Shown: piece by piece, positions 1 to 7,807 of the stretch
How positions within the stretch are numbered: position 1 is the first letter of the stretch
How the letters are laid out: each line of letters opens with the position of its first letter
IMG/VR virus record: IMGVR_UViG_3300024503_000516
Location: 1 to 39,998 of that record
Source of the DNA: a virus
DNA: 39,998 nucleotides
Reading direction: 5' to 3' (one strand)
Notes under the pieces: model-generated
Told to the model about the DNA's origin: nothing
The model's database searches: none
What the model saw: only the letters and a program-made list of their open reading frames with translations
Program-made: the position numbers and the translations under genes

Positions 1-110
1 TGGCCTCTTGGTTTAATGTCAACTCGCCGTATTTAATGTTCGGCGTTACCTGAAAATTGAACGGCTTATCAGGCGTAAAACGCACATCATTCGTCAGCGG
101 TTTAGTGCCT
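1..110. repeat. Terminal redundancy, left copy
   Basis: Bases 1-110 are identical to bases 39889-39998. Both copies code for the same part of the endolysin and the frame is continuous across the join. This indicates a circular assembly (circular or circularly permuted genome) rather than a biological terminal repeat. Confidence 0.95.
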
Positions 111-715
111 TTGAGGAACAGATCAAGCTCATCACGCCGACGGCGTACCAAGCCTTCCAGCACCTTGCCGCCACCTTTGTTCCACCTCGGCAGCTCTTCC
201 ATCGCCACCTTTTGCGCATTTTCGCCATTGTTTAGCCGCTTACGCAGCGTGCTATCCATCAATGCACCAGTGCCAACATTGAACGTAAAGCTGATCAATG
301 CGCAACGCTGATTGTCTGTTAGCGGCACACGGATCTGTGAATCAACAGCACTGGCAAAACGCTCAACATCAGACAGAAGCAACGCCTCAGCATCAGCTTC
401 CGTGATCTTCATTCCTTCCTTCACAGTTGGCCCGGTATGGCCATAACCAACAGTCGGTACGCCAGCCGGACAGATATAACCTTCAAGCCGCAGACCTTCC
501 CATTTTTTGATCAGATCAAGCGCAGGCTGCAGATTATTTTCCTCTTGCTTGCCAGATTGGCTCCAGGTCTTGAACCACGCCTGATCACGACCAAGGATGT
601 GCGGATTGGCCTTGTTAATCGCCTCCTCAAGCTCACTGACAGCAGCCATTTGATGTGGCAGGCCAGCCTTGTAAAACCGAAACAGATCAATCAGGCGAAT
701 CTGATTTTGCGTCAT
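1..715 (-). CDS. Endolysin: GH24 lysozyme fused to M15 peptidase (N-terminal part)
   Basis: The reading frame is open from an ATG at 715-713 leftward to base 1. It continues without a stop into the copy at the right end of the window, giving 351 residues in the circular genome. An SD-like GGAG lies just before the ATG. Residues 65-205 form a T4/P21-type lysozyme (GH24) domain with a KKWEG start, a GYGHT block and an E73-x8-C82-x5-T88 triad, so Cys replaces the usual Asp. GH24 enzymes cleave the glycan backbone of peptidoglycan. Residues 215-351 form the peptidase domain described in the right-end entry. The first 60 residues match nothing I recognise and contain no signal peptide, so export probably needs a holin. 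The start overlaps the end of the preceding 93-residue gene. Confidence 0.9.
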   Translation of the reverse strand, partial: MTQNQIRLIDLFRFYKAGLPHQMAAVSELEEAINKANPHILGRDQAWFKTWSQSGKQEENNLQPALDLIKKWEGLRLEGYICPAGVPTVGYGHTGPTVKEGMKITEADAEALLLSDVERFASAVDSQIRVPLTDNQRCALISFTFNVGTGALMDSTLRKRLNNGENAQKVAMEELPRWNKGGGKVLEGLVRRRRDELDLFLKGTKPLTNDVRFTPDKPFNFQVTPNIKYGELTLNQEA

Positions 716-968
716 TGCTCCAAGGGGCGTGAATGCTCATGGCGCCACCAAGTAAGCGGCTGTCACCAGTCTGCAGCGTATCGTCAATTTCGTGGTGCAC
801 AACAACAGGCTTCGACTCCTCTGGCTGCGCCTGATGCCACCTTTGCTCTTCACGGTCTAAGCGCGGCTTGAGCGTCTTCTCAAATTTGTAATCCTGGGCC
901 CAACGACGTAGGTGATGCCGCCAGTCCTTATCGCCAAACCGCGTTAGCCATACCGTATCGGCGTTCAA
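687..968 (-). CDS. Hypothetical protein in lysis cassette (93 aa)
   Basis: The only upstream start options are non-ATG. A TTG at 968-966 overlaps the TGA of the upstream 45-residue gene as TTGA, which suggests translational coupling. The product is hydrophilic and rich in Trp, Arg and Asp near the N-terminus, with no membrane segment or motif I recognise. The 3' end overlaps the endolysin start by 29 bases. Its place between two membrane proteins and the endolysin hints at a lysis role, but nothing in the sequence shows one. Confidence 0.5.
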   Translation of the reverse strand: MNADTVWLTRFGDKDWRHHLRRWAQDYKFEKTLKPRLDREEQRWHQAQPEESKPVVVHHEIDDTLQTGDSRLLGGAMSIHAPWSNDAKSDSPD

Positions 969-1102
969 CGCTTTGGGAACAGCACTTTCAGAGCCTTAAG
1001 GATTAGTTGAATCCAGCTATTTTCCTTGATCGGCAACAGGCTGATGATCTCAGAGCCGGCAGCAATGATGATTGCGATAACGGCAGCGGTGGTGGGATCC
1101 AT
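965..1102 (-). CDS. Small membrane protein, candidate holin (45 aa)
   Basis: ATG at 1102-1100, TGA at 967-965. Residues 5-25 form a strongly hydrophobic segment rich in Ile and Ala, followed by an amphipathic Leu/Lys stretch ending in KR. It lies immediately upstream of the TTG-started gene and the endolysin, so a holin-type or other lysis role is reasonable. A single membrane segment with a positive tail fits a class III holin or a pinholin. Family membership was not established. Confidence 0.6.
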   Translation of the reverse strand: MDPTTAAVIAIIIAAGSEIISLLPIKENSWIQLILKALKVLFPKR

Positions 1103-1134
1103 GACGAATCAACGCTTTCCTTCAGTGTACGGCG

Positions 1135-1386
1135 TTATTTGTGCCTGCCAACCGTCATCTCAATTTGCCTAACCCTTCCTTCAAGATCAGCTAACCGTTC
1201 CTTGCTGTCGTTTTTGAGTTCTTGTATGTCGGCCACTACTGTGTTGACCGATTGATCAAGCTTGGCGACCTGCATAAAAAGACCGCCCAACCCTAAAACC
1301 GCTGCGGTCAAAAGAGCTGGAACGGCTTGATTAAACGGATTTGGTGGTTCAGGCGATGCCGTGTATGCCTCTTCGTGGTTGTCCAT
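1135..1386 (-). CDS. Membrane-anchored coiled-coil protein, putative spanin or holin (83 aa)
   Basis: The N-terminal 20 residues are polar and Pro-rich. Residues 21-42 form one transmembrane helix, and residues 43-80 form a charged coiled coil with a heptad pattern. This architecture fits an inner-membrane spanin (Rz-like) or an XhlA-type lysis protein. It is the first gene of the lysis group, upstream of the 45-residue membrane protein and the endolysin. I saw no lipobox partner protein, so the spanin idea is not confirmed. Confidence 0.6.
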   Translation of the reverse strand: MDNHEEAYTASPEPPNPFNQAVPALLTAAVLGLGGLFMQVAKLDQSVNTVVADIQELKNDSKERLADLEGRVRQIEMTVGRHK

Positions 1387-1494
1387 TGCGAGGCATAGCG
1401 CCGACCCTTGATCTAATTTAGCTGCCTTGGCCGATCAGTTTCTGCCCCTAGTTTTGTCGTGTGCTAGGGTTGCCCCTGGTTATTACACGTTTTT
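1387..1494. other. Intergenic region between lysis cassette and HNH gene
   Basis: This 108-base gap separates the diverging starts of the leftward lysis genes and the rightward HNH gene. It contains two CTAG sites and an imperfect hairpin (CTAGGG-TTGC-CCCTGG) near 1463-1478. I could not place a convincing -35/-10 pair on either strand. Confidence 0.4.
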
Positions 1495-2082
1495 GTGGCC
1501 ACAACGCGCAGCATCAAACCATTACCACCGTTAGCCGATTTGCAGGAGTGGTTCGCTATTGAAGGCCCCGATCTTGTTTGGCGCACAAATTACTTCCCGG
1601 ATTTAATCGGTAAAAGAGCTGGCTACAGGCGTAAAGATGGTTACATCGAAGTCAAAAAACACAAGCACAAAATGTTGGCCCATAGAGTCGCGTATTACTT
1701 GGGAACCCAGCAAGATCCGCAAAATTATTTCATTGACCATATAGACGGAAATCCTTCCAACAATTCACCTGAAAATTTGCGCTTGGCTACTCATATGCAA
1801 AACATGCGCAACTGTAGAAGAATTCGCAGAAACAATACATCTGGCCAGCAGGGTATAACTCGTGCCGTAATTGGTGGCATTGAATACTGGAAGGCTTATG
1901 TAGTCCTCAAGGGAAAAGGTTTGCATTTGGGCTCTTATGCAACAAAAGAGGCCGCTATTGCGGCCCGAGAAGTGGCTGAAAAATTTTTGTACGGGAAATT
2001 TGCTCCTATCGCCCTTGACCACGAAGAGGTTTTTTCCCTCTTTTCCGAGGACGAGAGTTTTGACCATAGCCATCTTTCGTAG
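1495..2082 (+). CDS. HNH homing endonuclease with AP2 domain (195 aa)
   Basis: GTG start. Residues 60-105 carry an HNH core (H63 in the AHRVAYYLG block, D81-H82 in IDHIDGN, N94 in PENLRLAT). Residues 115-167 form an AP2-type DNA-binding domain (GITR, W132, LGSYATKEAA, AREVAEKFLYG). HNH-AP2 proteins are free-standing homing nucleases that nick DNA and spread their own gene. It is transcribed against the surrounding late genes. Its last 77 bases overlap the 3' end of the 45-residue basic gene on the other strand, and the final residues after the AP2 domain look like read-through into that antisense sequence. Confidence 0.9.
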   Translation: MATTRSIKPLPPLADLQEWFAIEGPDLVWRTNYFPDLIGKRAGYRRKDGYIEVKKHKHKMLAHRVAYYLGTQQDPQNYFIDHIDGNPSNNSPENLRLATHMQNMRNCRRIRRNNTSGQQGITRAVIGGIEYWKAYVVLKGKGLHLGSYATKEAAIAAREVAEKFLYGKFAPIALDHEEVFSLFSEDESFDHSHLS

Positions 2083-2143
2083 TTTTAGGACGGCCGGCTT
2101 TGTGGTCGACACGCCCCAGGGCTGTTTTACTTTTGACTGCCAT
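2006..2143 (-). CDS. Small basic protein ending in RGQGR (45 aa)
   Basis: ATG at 2143-2141 overlaps the TAA of the upstream 35-residue gene (TAATG), and the stop is TAG at 2008-2006. The product is rich in Lys, Arg and Gly, begins MAVKSK and ends LRGQGR. I recall short basic proteins with this N-terminus and C-terminus in cyanophages, but their function is not known to me. The gene overlaps the 3' end of the opposing HNH gene by 77 bases. Confidence 0.65.
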   Translation of the reverse strand: MAVKSKTALGRVDHKAGRPKTTKDGYGQNSRPRKRGKKPLRGQGR

Positions 2144-2250
2144 TACCAATAACGGTCTTGCCAATCAGAAGTATGACACCACTGCCAAGCCATCATCCCG
2201 AAAATGGCGAGGATCAGCAGTAGTGCTCCAGCGGTGGTCAGGAGGCCCAA
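2143..2250 (-). CDS. Single-pass membrane protein (35 aa)
   Basis: Likely TTG start at 2250-2248 inside the end of the upstream gene, with TAA at 2145-2143 overlapping the next ATG. Residues 3-22 are a hydrophobic helix rich in Leu, Ile and Ala, followed by a short polar tail with several Trp and Asp residues. The tight overlaps on both sides support translation as part of the leftward unit. It may belong with the lysis or envelope functions downstream. No family is recognised. Confidence 0.5.
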   Translation of the reverse strand: MGLLTTAGALLLILAIFGMMAWQWCHTSDWQDRYW

Positions 2251-2552
2251 GGGACACCGGCGGCTTTGGTTGGATTGCGTTGCTCATCAATTTGAGCTTG
2301 TAGTGCGCCTTCAATTTCGGCAACTTTTTCGTTGCCGCCGAGGGCTTCCTTGACCCAGCCGATCACCAGCTCTTCGGTGAGATCAGCAAAAGGGATCAAC
2401 TCACCCTCGGGGCGCTCAAAACCCAACGAGCCATAGGCACCAGCTTTGTAGGTGCCGTCATTGGCATCAACGGTGTAGTGAGCAGTGAACACGTAGCCGT
2501 CGCTGGTTTCACGCTCCAGCTGCGCAATCTTCCAAGTAAAGGTGGTGGCCAT
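2238..2552 (-). CDS. Conserved phage protein, DUF7936-like (104 aa)
   Basis: Begins MATTFTWKI and continues as a beta-rich domain with a hydrophobic repeat (YVFTAHYTVDA) and an acidic helix near residue 65. I associate this pattern with a small family (DUF7936) found in phages of marine and freshwater bacteria; that assignment is from memory. It follows the fibre genes in the late unit. Its role is unknown; a small structural or fibre accessory protein is possible. Confidence 0.75.
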   Translation of the reverse strand: MATTFTWKIAQLERETSDGYVFTAHYTVDANDGTYKAGAYGSLGFERPEGELIPFADLTEELVIGWVKEALGGNEKVAEIEGALQAQIDEQRNPTKAAGVPWAS

Positions 2553-2615
2553 GAGTGATGTGGCGATGGTTAAAGCTAAAGGTTGTGCAACCTGTTGAGT
2601 AGGCCGGTTGCCCGC

Positions 2616-2668
2616 CTAGTGACGTGGACTAGGAACTCCTAATTAGGAGGAAACTAGGAGGTGGCTAG
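2616..2668. repeat. Palindrome flanked by four CTAG sites
   Basis: A perfect 14-bp palindrome CTCCTAATTAGGAG (2636-2649) is flanked nearly symmetrically by CTAGTG and CTAGGA on the left (2616, 2629) and CTAGGA and CTAGTG on the right (2654, 2665). It lies just after the stop of the S74 fibre gene and upstream of the DUF7936-like gene. The arrangement resembles an operator or a recombination/processing site more than a terminator, because no T-run follows on either strand. Confidence 0.6.
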
Positions 2669-2677
2669 TGAAGGGGA

Positions 2678-4693
2678 CTACGCGCCCTCAAGAGCAGCAA
2701 CTTTGGCTTCAAGGGTTTCGATGCGCTCAATCGACTCTTTGAGAGCGGAAGTTAAAACAGAGATCAGGTTGCCTTCGGCAATGCCAAGGAACTCCTCCTC
2801 TGGAGCAAGTACATTACCGTCAGAACTAATAACAGCAGGCCGAACGTTTTGCTTAATAACGCTATTAAGCCAAGGTTTGCCAGCAAGAACAGTCTGAACC
2901 TCTTGTGCAATGAATCCAACCTGAGTACCACCTGGGAAATTGTGGCCCTCACGTACTAAAACCTCATTACCATCGTCGTTAATACGGGTAATATCTTGCT
3001 GAGGCTTCCAGTCAAATGAAACTGGACGGAGTGCTTTAACAAGATCAATGCAGCCATTCAGTGTTGCAATGTTTTCCTTGTAGCGTCCGTCAGAGGTAGC
3101 GATAGTTGCACTTGTGGCAAAGATCTGACTATTGACTTGTAGACGGTAGGCGCCGTTGTCGGTGGTGTAACCAATGAGTAGCTCTTGCGCATTGTTAATC
3201 CTCATCGCCTCAGTCGGAGTACTCGCTCCGTCTGCGGTTGTAGAGAATATAAGGCGCCCTGGCATGTCATTAGTGCCAGGGGTACCGTCTACTTGGGCAA
3301 GGATTCGTGCAGCAGTTAAGAAAGAGGTACCGTCGTCAGCGGTAAACTCAACTCTTCCGATATTATCACTACTAGAAACAATGCCGTTAGTACCTACAGT
3401 TCCGCCACGGCTTTTTGCAAGAGTGATACCGGGATCTGCCGTGCTTGCATCCCATCGAGATAAGGAAGCCCTGGCCGCGCTTGTAGTGCCAGCAACTTGA
3501 AAACCTTCAAAACCAGAGCTGTAAGAACCAACGTTTAACGCACTAGTCGTCCCAATCAACGTTCGACCCGATGAATCAATACGCAGTCGCTCCGTTGGAG
3601 CACTCGCCCCAGACGCAGTTGTACTCAGCACGATCCTGCCTGGCATGCTATTAGTGCCAGGGGTACCGTCTATTCGAGCTTCAATTTCTGCTGCAAGAAT
3701 AAAGGAAGTTCCATCGCTTCCAGCAAAGTTGATTCTCCCTAGCTGATCGCCATCAATAACAATAGTATTGGATCCGACTGCAGCTCCTTTTGATTTGGCA
3801 AAACCTAGAATTGAGCTAGCACTGTTAACAGAGTTTCTGGTAATAACAAAAGATGTAGTATTTGCATCCGTTCCTTCAAGTTGAGTTTGAGCTGTAACAC
3901 CTGCACTAAGAAAGTTTGTGCGCGCAGTAGATGTGCCAACCAACACGCGACCACTCGCATCAACCCTGAGCCTCTCCGTGCTATTAGTCGAGATGCCTAC
4001 GGTGTTTGCGGCAGGTAGATAAACCCCATTTGTGGGAATGGTGCTGCTGCTTGGAATCAGGCTTGCACCAGTAACCGTACCTGTGGTGGTGACGTTTTGA
4101 CTACCGAAGTCAGGGCTGATCTTGGTGCCGGCAATGGCAGCAGAGGCGTTGACATCAACATCAACAATGGTGCCATTAGCAATCATTGTCGAGGTTACAG
4201 TGCCCGTATCACCCGTGCTAACCAATGTTCCAGTTGCATCGGGCAATGTCAGCGTGCGATCTGACCCAACAGATGCGGGCGCTTGAATAGCAATGTAGTT
4301 AGTGCCGTTAGCAGTGGCTTCACGAAAACGAACCTGTTGCTGATTATCCATCACCAGCGCACCAGTCATGGTGTCACCGCTGGCATTAACAAATTCGCCG
4401 GCTTCACTTTGCCACGCGCTACCGTCCCAGACTTTTAGAACGGGATTAGTTCCGCTGGTATCAAGCCACTGCTCGCCTTTAGTATTGCCTGTTTGACCAC
4501 CTGAAGCAGGGCTGGCATTAGGGGCAGTTGCTCCAACATGGACAGGACCGACCTTAACAAGATCGCCGTTGCTGTCCTTAAAGAAAACACCGGGGCTAGC
4601 GAGGTTGGTATTGATGGCGAGTTGACCATCACTTACGCCGGCCGGCAAAGGGCGCTTGTGAGCAGTGCTGCTGCGCAGATGTTGGAGAGCCAT
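2678..4693 (-). CDS. Tail fibre/spike with C-terminal S74 chaperone domain (671 aa)
   Basis: The C-terminal 138 residues form an intramolecular chaperone (peptidase S74) domain. It begins at Ser534 (SDGRYKENI), followed by VSFDWK, GFIAQEVQ and a terminal coiled coil. In this family the domain drives trimerisation of a fibre and then cuts itself off at that Ser. The body holds two related modules of about 120 residues, each with a DGTSF...DGTPGTN.MPGR...TTA.GAS.PTE motif, so it contains an internal duplication. Beta-rich Ser/Thr/Gly composition and position after the tail tip genes support a receptor-binding fibre. Confidence 0.88.
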   Translation of the reverse strand: MALQHLRSSTAHKRPLPAGVSDGQLAINTNLASPGVFFKDSNGDLVKVGPVHVGATAPNASPASGGQTGNTKGEQWLDTSGTNPVLKVWDGSAWQSEAGEFVNASGDTMTGALVMDNQQQVRFREATANGTNYIAIQAPASVGSDRTLTLPDATGTLVSTGDTGTVTSTMIANGTIVDVDVNASAAIAGTKISPDFGSQNVTTTGTVTGASLIPSSSTIPTNGVYLPAANTVGISTNSTERLRVDASGRVLVGTSTARTNFLSAGVTAQTQLEGTDANTTSFVITRNSVNSASSILGFAKSKGAAVGSNTIVIDGDQLGRINFAGSDGTSFILAAEIEARIDGTPGTNSMPGRIVLSTTASGASAPTERLRIDSSGRTLIGTTSALNVGSYSSGFEGFQVAGTTSAARASLSRWDASTADPGITLAKSRGGTVGTNGIVSSSDNIGRVEFTADDGTSFLTAARILAQVDGTPGTNDMPGRLIFSTTADGASTPTEAMRINNAQELLIGYTTDNGAYRLQVNSQIFATSATIATSDGRYKENIATLNGCIDLVKALRPVSFDWKPQQDITRINDDGNEVLVREGHNFPGGTQVGFIAQEVQTVLAGKPWLNSVIKQNVRPAVISSDGNVLAPEEEFLGIAEGNLISVLTSALKESIERIETLEAKVAALEGA

Positions 4694-4730
4694 TCCTTAA
4701 CGCCCTTAGGCCGGAAATTACCCTTTCAGC

Positions 4731-6440
4731 TTAGTAAGTTCCATCATTTAGATCGCTAGTCAAGGCAACTGTTCCGGTTGCATCCTTGAAGGTAATTGTG
4801 CGATCAGCGGTTGGATCAGTTACTGCAAGAGTGGTTTCGAAGGGATTATCTGTAGCGCCTTCAAATACCAAGCTGCCTGCCGCACCAATCAGCAGCTGAC
4901 CGGTCACTGTGCCACCGGCTTTTGGCAACTTTTCGTCGTCTAGTTCTGCAATAGCACCTTGGACATTGGTACTGGCAATTGTTCCATAAGGTGTAAAGCC
5001 GATATTTGACGCAATTTGCGCCGTGATTGTTTCCGAAGTTTCAATCAGTACATAACTTGTCCCGGTTGAAAGCAAAATATCTGGCGGTTCAAGGGTTACA
5101 GCTGGAGCAGGGGCTGTACCAGTACCTGATTGACTAACAACTACATAAGATCTGTTATTACCAGCAGAAGCAGCAGGCAAGGATTGACCATTTACAAAGC
5201 CAGCGGCAAGGCCTTCAACGGTTACAGAATCAAGAAGATTAGTGCTGGCGTCGTATGTGCCAGCGAGGATAATTTCACCTGCGCTAATTCCTACTGGCTG
5301 ATAAACATTGCCATCCCACAGGTAAAGTTCGCGGGTAATTGGGTTAAAGAAAAACTGGCCAATATGATCTGCAACCGGTTGAGTTTCACCAATCGCTGTT
5401 ACAGAATAGTTAGCAAGTTTATTTGCAACAATAGCCGCATTAGCGATACGAGTTGTTGGGAAAGTTCCCGTTGTAATTTTTGCGGTATCTAGATCTGGAA
5501 TATCTGTAGCAATTAGACCTTCAGATGCGGTTACATGGCCTTCAGTGTCATATGTAATTTTGGTGCCCGTAGTGGCGGTAACTGTATTTGCGTGATTCAG
5601 AAAACCAGTAACGTCAACACCAAGTCCAGTCCCGGGTTTAATTGCCCCAACGGTACTTTCTGTCGCAATAGGCAAATCAGATGGCCCAATTATGCCTCCG
5701 TCGGTGATCAAACCGTTGGCTGTATATGTAACAAGATGTCTTGTGGCACTACTGCTTACAGTATTATTGATTGCAATGGTATCGCCACTTAGGGTTAAGC
5801 CGTTTCCACTAACAATTACGGCGCCCTTAGTGGAAGTTGTTGCAGTAGGAAGATCCGTTGAAGCAATCGTGCGGTAACTTACTGCGCCAGCGCCTCCAGT
5901 TGGACCGGCTAAAAATTGAGCTGCAGCACCGGTGTTATCAAGTGTTGTGCTTATGGTGACTTCATCCCCAGATGTACTAACACTGATATTGACTACTCCA
6001 CTGCTGCTACCAAGAACGCTGTTAATCGATCCAGCTGCTTTAAGGCTGATCCAACTTGTACCATCCCAGCAATAAATTTTGCTGTCATCGGTATCCAAGG
6101 CAATTTGACCGACAAAAGCGCCACTAGCGGGAAGAGTGGTAACGAGATCAACGCTGGATTCGTCGGCCAGCTTTGCGGCTGTTACTGCGTCATTCGCTAA
6201 CTGAGTTTCTGTAACGCTGCTGTTCTGAAGGGCCGCACCAGCAACAGTATTGTTATTGAAGAGAATTTTGGCGCCGGGAATTGTGGCGTCAGCAATCAGT
6301 GTGGTGGCATTGCCCACCAGATCGGTAACAGTGATTCGCTTGGTTTCACTAGCGCTTACGTCTGCGATCGGCAGAAGATCACCTGCGGCAAGGTCATTAC
6401 CAGCAAGTGCCGCTAGTTCGCTGATACGAAGGTCGGCCAT
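4731..6440 (-). CDS. Tail fibre-like structural protein (569 aa)
   Basis: The N-terminus (MADLRISELAAL, then GDLLPIADVS) matches a start that I recall from phage tail fibre proteins. The rest is rich in Thr, Ser, Ala, Gly and Val, as in beta-structured shafts, with repeated AT..T-type segments and a Trp-containing segment (DGTSWISL). No chaperone domain is present. It lies directly upstream of the S74 fibre gene in the same leftward unit. It may form the proximal fibre that attaches the distal fibre to the tail tip; this is inference. Confidence 0.75.
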   Translation of the reverse strand: MADLRISELAALAGNDLAAGDLLPIADVSASETKRITVTDLVGNATTLIADATIPGAKILFNNNTVAGAALQNSSVTETQLANDAVTAAKLADESSVDLVTTLPASGAFVGQIALDTDDSKIYCWDGTSWISLKAAGSINSVLGSSSGVVNISVSTSGDEVTISTTLDNTGAAAQFLAGPTGGAGAVSYRTIASTDLPTATTSTKGAVIVSGNGLTLSGDTIAINNTVSSSATRHLVTYTANGLITDGGIIGPSDLPIATESTVGAIKPGTGLGVDVTGFLNHANTVTATTGTKITYDTEGHVTASEGLIATDIPDLDTAKITTGTFPTTRIANAAIVANKLANYSVTAIGETQPVADHIGQFFFNPITRELYLWDGNVYQPVGISAGEIILAGTYDASTNLLDSVTVEGLAAGFVNGQSLPAASAGNNRSYVVVSQSGTGTAPAPAVTLEPPDILLSTGTSYVLIETSETITAQIASNIGFTPYGTIASTNVQGAIAELDDEKLPKAGGTVTGQLLIGAAGSLVFEGATDNPFETTLAVTDPTADRTITFKDATGTVALTSDLNDGTY

Positions 6441-6485
6441 GCCTCAGTGCCTGTGTGACGATTACAGTTACACCGAGTCTAAGTC

Positions 6486-7382
6486 TTACTCCCGTTCTTC
6501 CAACAGCATAAAGGAATCTGGATCCTGCTCCAGCTCGATCTTGCCTGTGTCTTCCTGCAACAGATAGCGGTTGGGCAATATCTGAGCCTTAAGTCGAATC
6601 GGTCCAGTGGCAACAAAATCAATTGTGCCGACCACAAGTGCATCAGTGGTAAAGCTGACCGCACTAGCAGTCACAAGAGCATCAAATTCCCACCATAGGG
6701 CGTCATTGATCTGAGTTGCCGCAAACGACCCAGCATGTGCAGTCGTATTGGGGTATTTAATATAAAATTTACCGTGAAATGCGGATCCAATTTCAGTCCT
6801 AAGCACTAACTGCATTAAATAATTGACAGGCTCTACTTCGCCATTATTAACGTAATCCCATTGGGCGGTCAGTCGTCCACTTCCAGTGATCAAACTGCTG
6901 TATTGCTGGCGATGCTCGTCACTAAGAGTTGTAATATCAACAACTTCACGATTAGTGTTCAGTTCGTACTCTGTTACCGATGCCAATAGTCGCGAATCAC
7001 GATCACGAATTACGGCGCGAATTGGAATGTCGCGTGCGATAGCAGTAAGTGGGATCAAGCCAGTTGAACCGCCTTCTAGGCTCGCATCAAAACTGCTGTA
7101 CAACTTAATTCCGCCCAAATCATCAACGTAGGCGTACCAGTTCCCGCTTGTTTGAACTGTATTATTGGCCCATCCGCTTGCTGCAACAAAATCTAAATTT
7201 GTGCCGTCAGTTGTCGAAAGCTCCAGTAGATCGCCACTGATTAAAAAACCAGAATCAAAATCGAAGCTAAAACGATCCCTATTCGCATTTACATCGGATG
7301 GATTAACGATAGAAGTTTTATTGCCTTCCAATGATTTGCGCGTCAGCTCAATATTGCCGACATTGCCTAAATAAAGTCCCAT
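6486..7382 (-). CDS. Putative tail protein (298 aa)
   Basis: Begins MGLYLGNVGNIELTR and is beta-rich throughout, with a hydrophilic SGDLLELSTTDGT segment near residue 50. I recall similar N-termini in proteins next to lambda J-like genes in cyanophages. The start abuts the stop of the upstream tail gene (shared base 7382). It is probably a tail tip or fibre-adaptor component. No catalytic motif is seen. Confidence 0.65.
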   Translation of the reverse strand: MGLYLGNVGNIELTRKSLEGNKTSIVNPSDVNANRDRFSFDFDSGFLISGDLLELSTTDGTNLDFVAASGWANNTVQTSGNWYAYVDDLGGIKLYSSFDASLEGGSTGLIPLTAIARDIPIRAVIRDRDSRLLASVTEYELNTNREVVDITTLSDEHRQQYSSLITGSGRLTAQWDYVNNGEVEPVNYLMQLVLRTEIGSAFHGKFYIKYPNTTAHAGSFAATQINDALWWEFDALVTASAVSFTTDALVVGTIDFVATGPIRLKAQILPNRYLLQEDTGKIELEQDPDSFMLLEERE

Positions 7383-7807
7383 TAGATTGTCACCGCAGTG
7401 AGGGCCCCTGTGCCTTGGAAAGAAATCTCTGCACGAGTAACTTCCCCAACACTGGCACCAAAACTTACGCTTGTAATGTATGCAGTTAGTTCAACATCAT
7501 TGACAATTGTTCCGTCTCTAAGGCGAAGACGTAACGTAACAGTGTCTGTACTGGCTACACCATCAACACGTAGAATTTTTTTCAATGCCGTAGCGGCATC
7601 GTTACGATCTTCGTCGTCTTTGTAATACAGAAGTGTGGCACTGCCGTTAAATTCCTGAACGCCAGGTACATAACTACGCTGTGCTTGTCCCAGTGTGGTT
7701 GTCTCAAGAACTTCGAGGGAGCCAGTCAAAGTCCAGTTGCTGACCTTGAGCTGGGAAACGCCGTCGATTAGCAGGCGTCCATCGCGACCGGTATAGACCT
7801 TAGCCAT
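7382..7807 (-). CDS. Tail protein with tube-like features (141 aa)
   Basis: A small beta-rich protein: GRDGRLLIDG near the start, LEVLETTTLG, then a SVSFGASVGEVTRAEISFQG end. The closing segment resembles the C-terminal strand of tail tube proteins, where a similar pattern ends the beta-sandwich. The main tail tube gene is elsewhere (15754-16512), so this may be a tip or distal tail ring protein with a related fold. It overlaps its neighbours by one base on each side. Confidence 0.6.
   Translation of the reverse strand: MAKVYTGRDGRLLIDGVSQLKVSNWTLTGSLEVLETTTLGQAQRSYVPGVQEFNGSATLLYYKDDEDRNDAATALKKILRVDGVASTDTVTLRLRLRDGTIVNDVELTAYITSVSFGASVGEVTRAEISFQGTGALTAVTI

Noticed and set aside
1-110. 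The end repeat as a T7-like direct terminal repeat used for packaging.
   Set aside because: The repeat cuts through a gene and removing one copy restores a perfect 351-residue frame, so an assembly overlap is the simpler explanation.
437-871. A 144-residue plus-strand frame near the left end.
   Set aside because: It is antisense to the lysozyme domain, which carries clear family motifs on the other strand.
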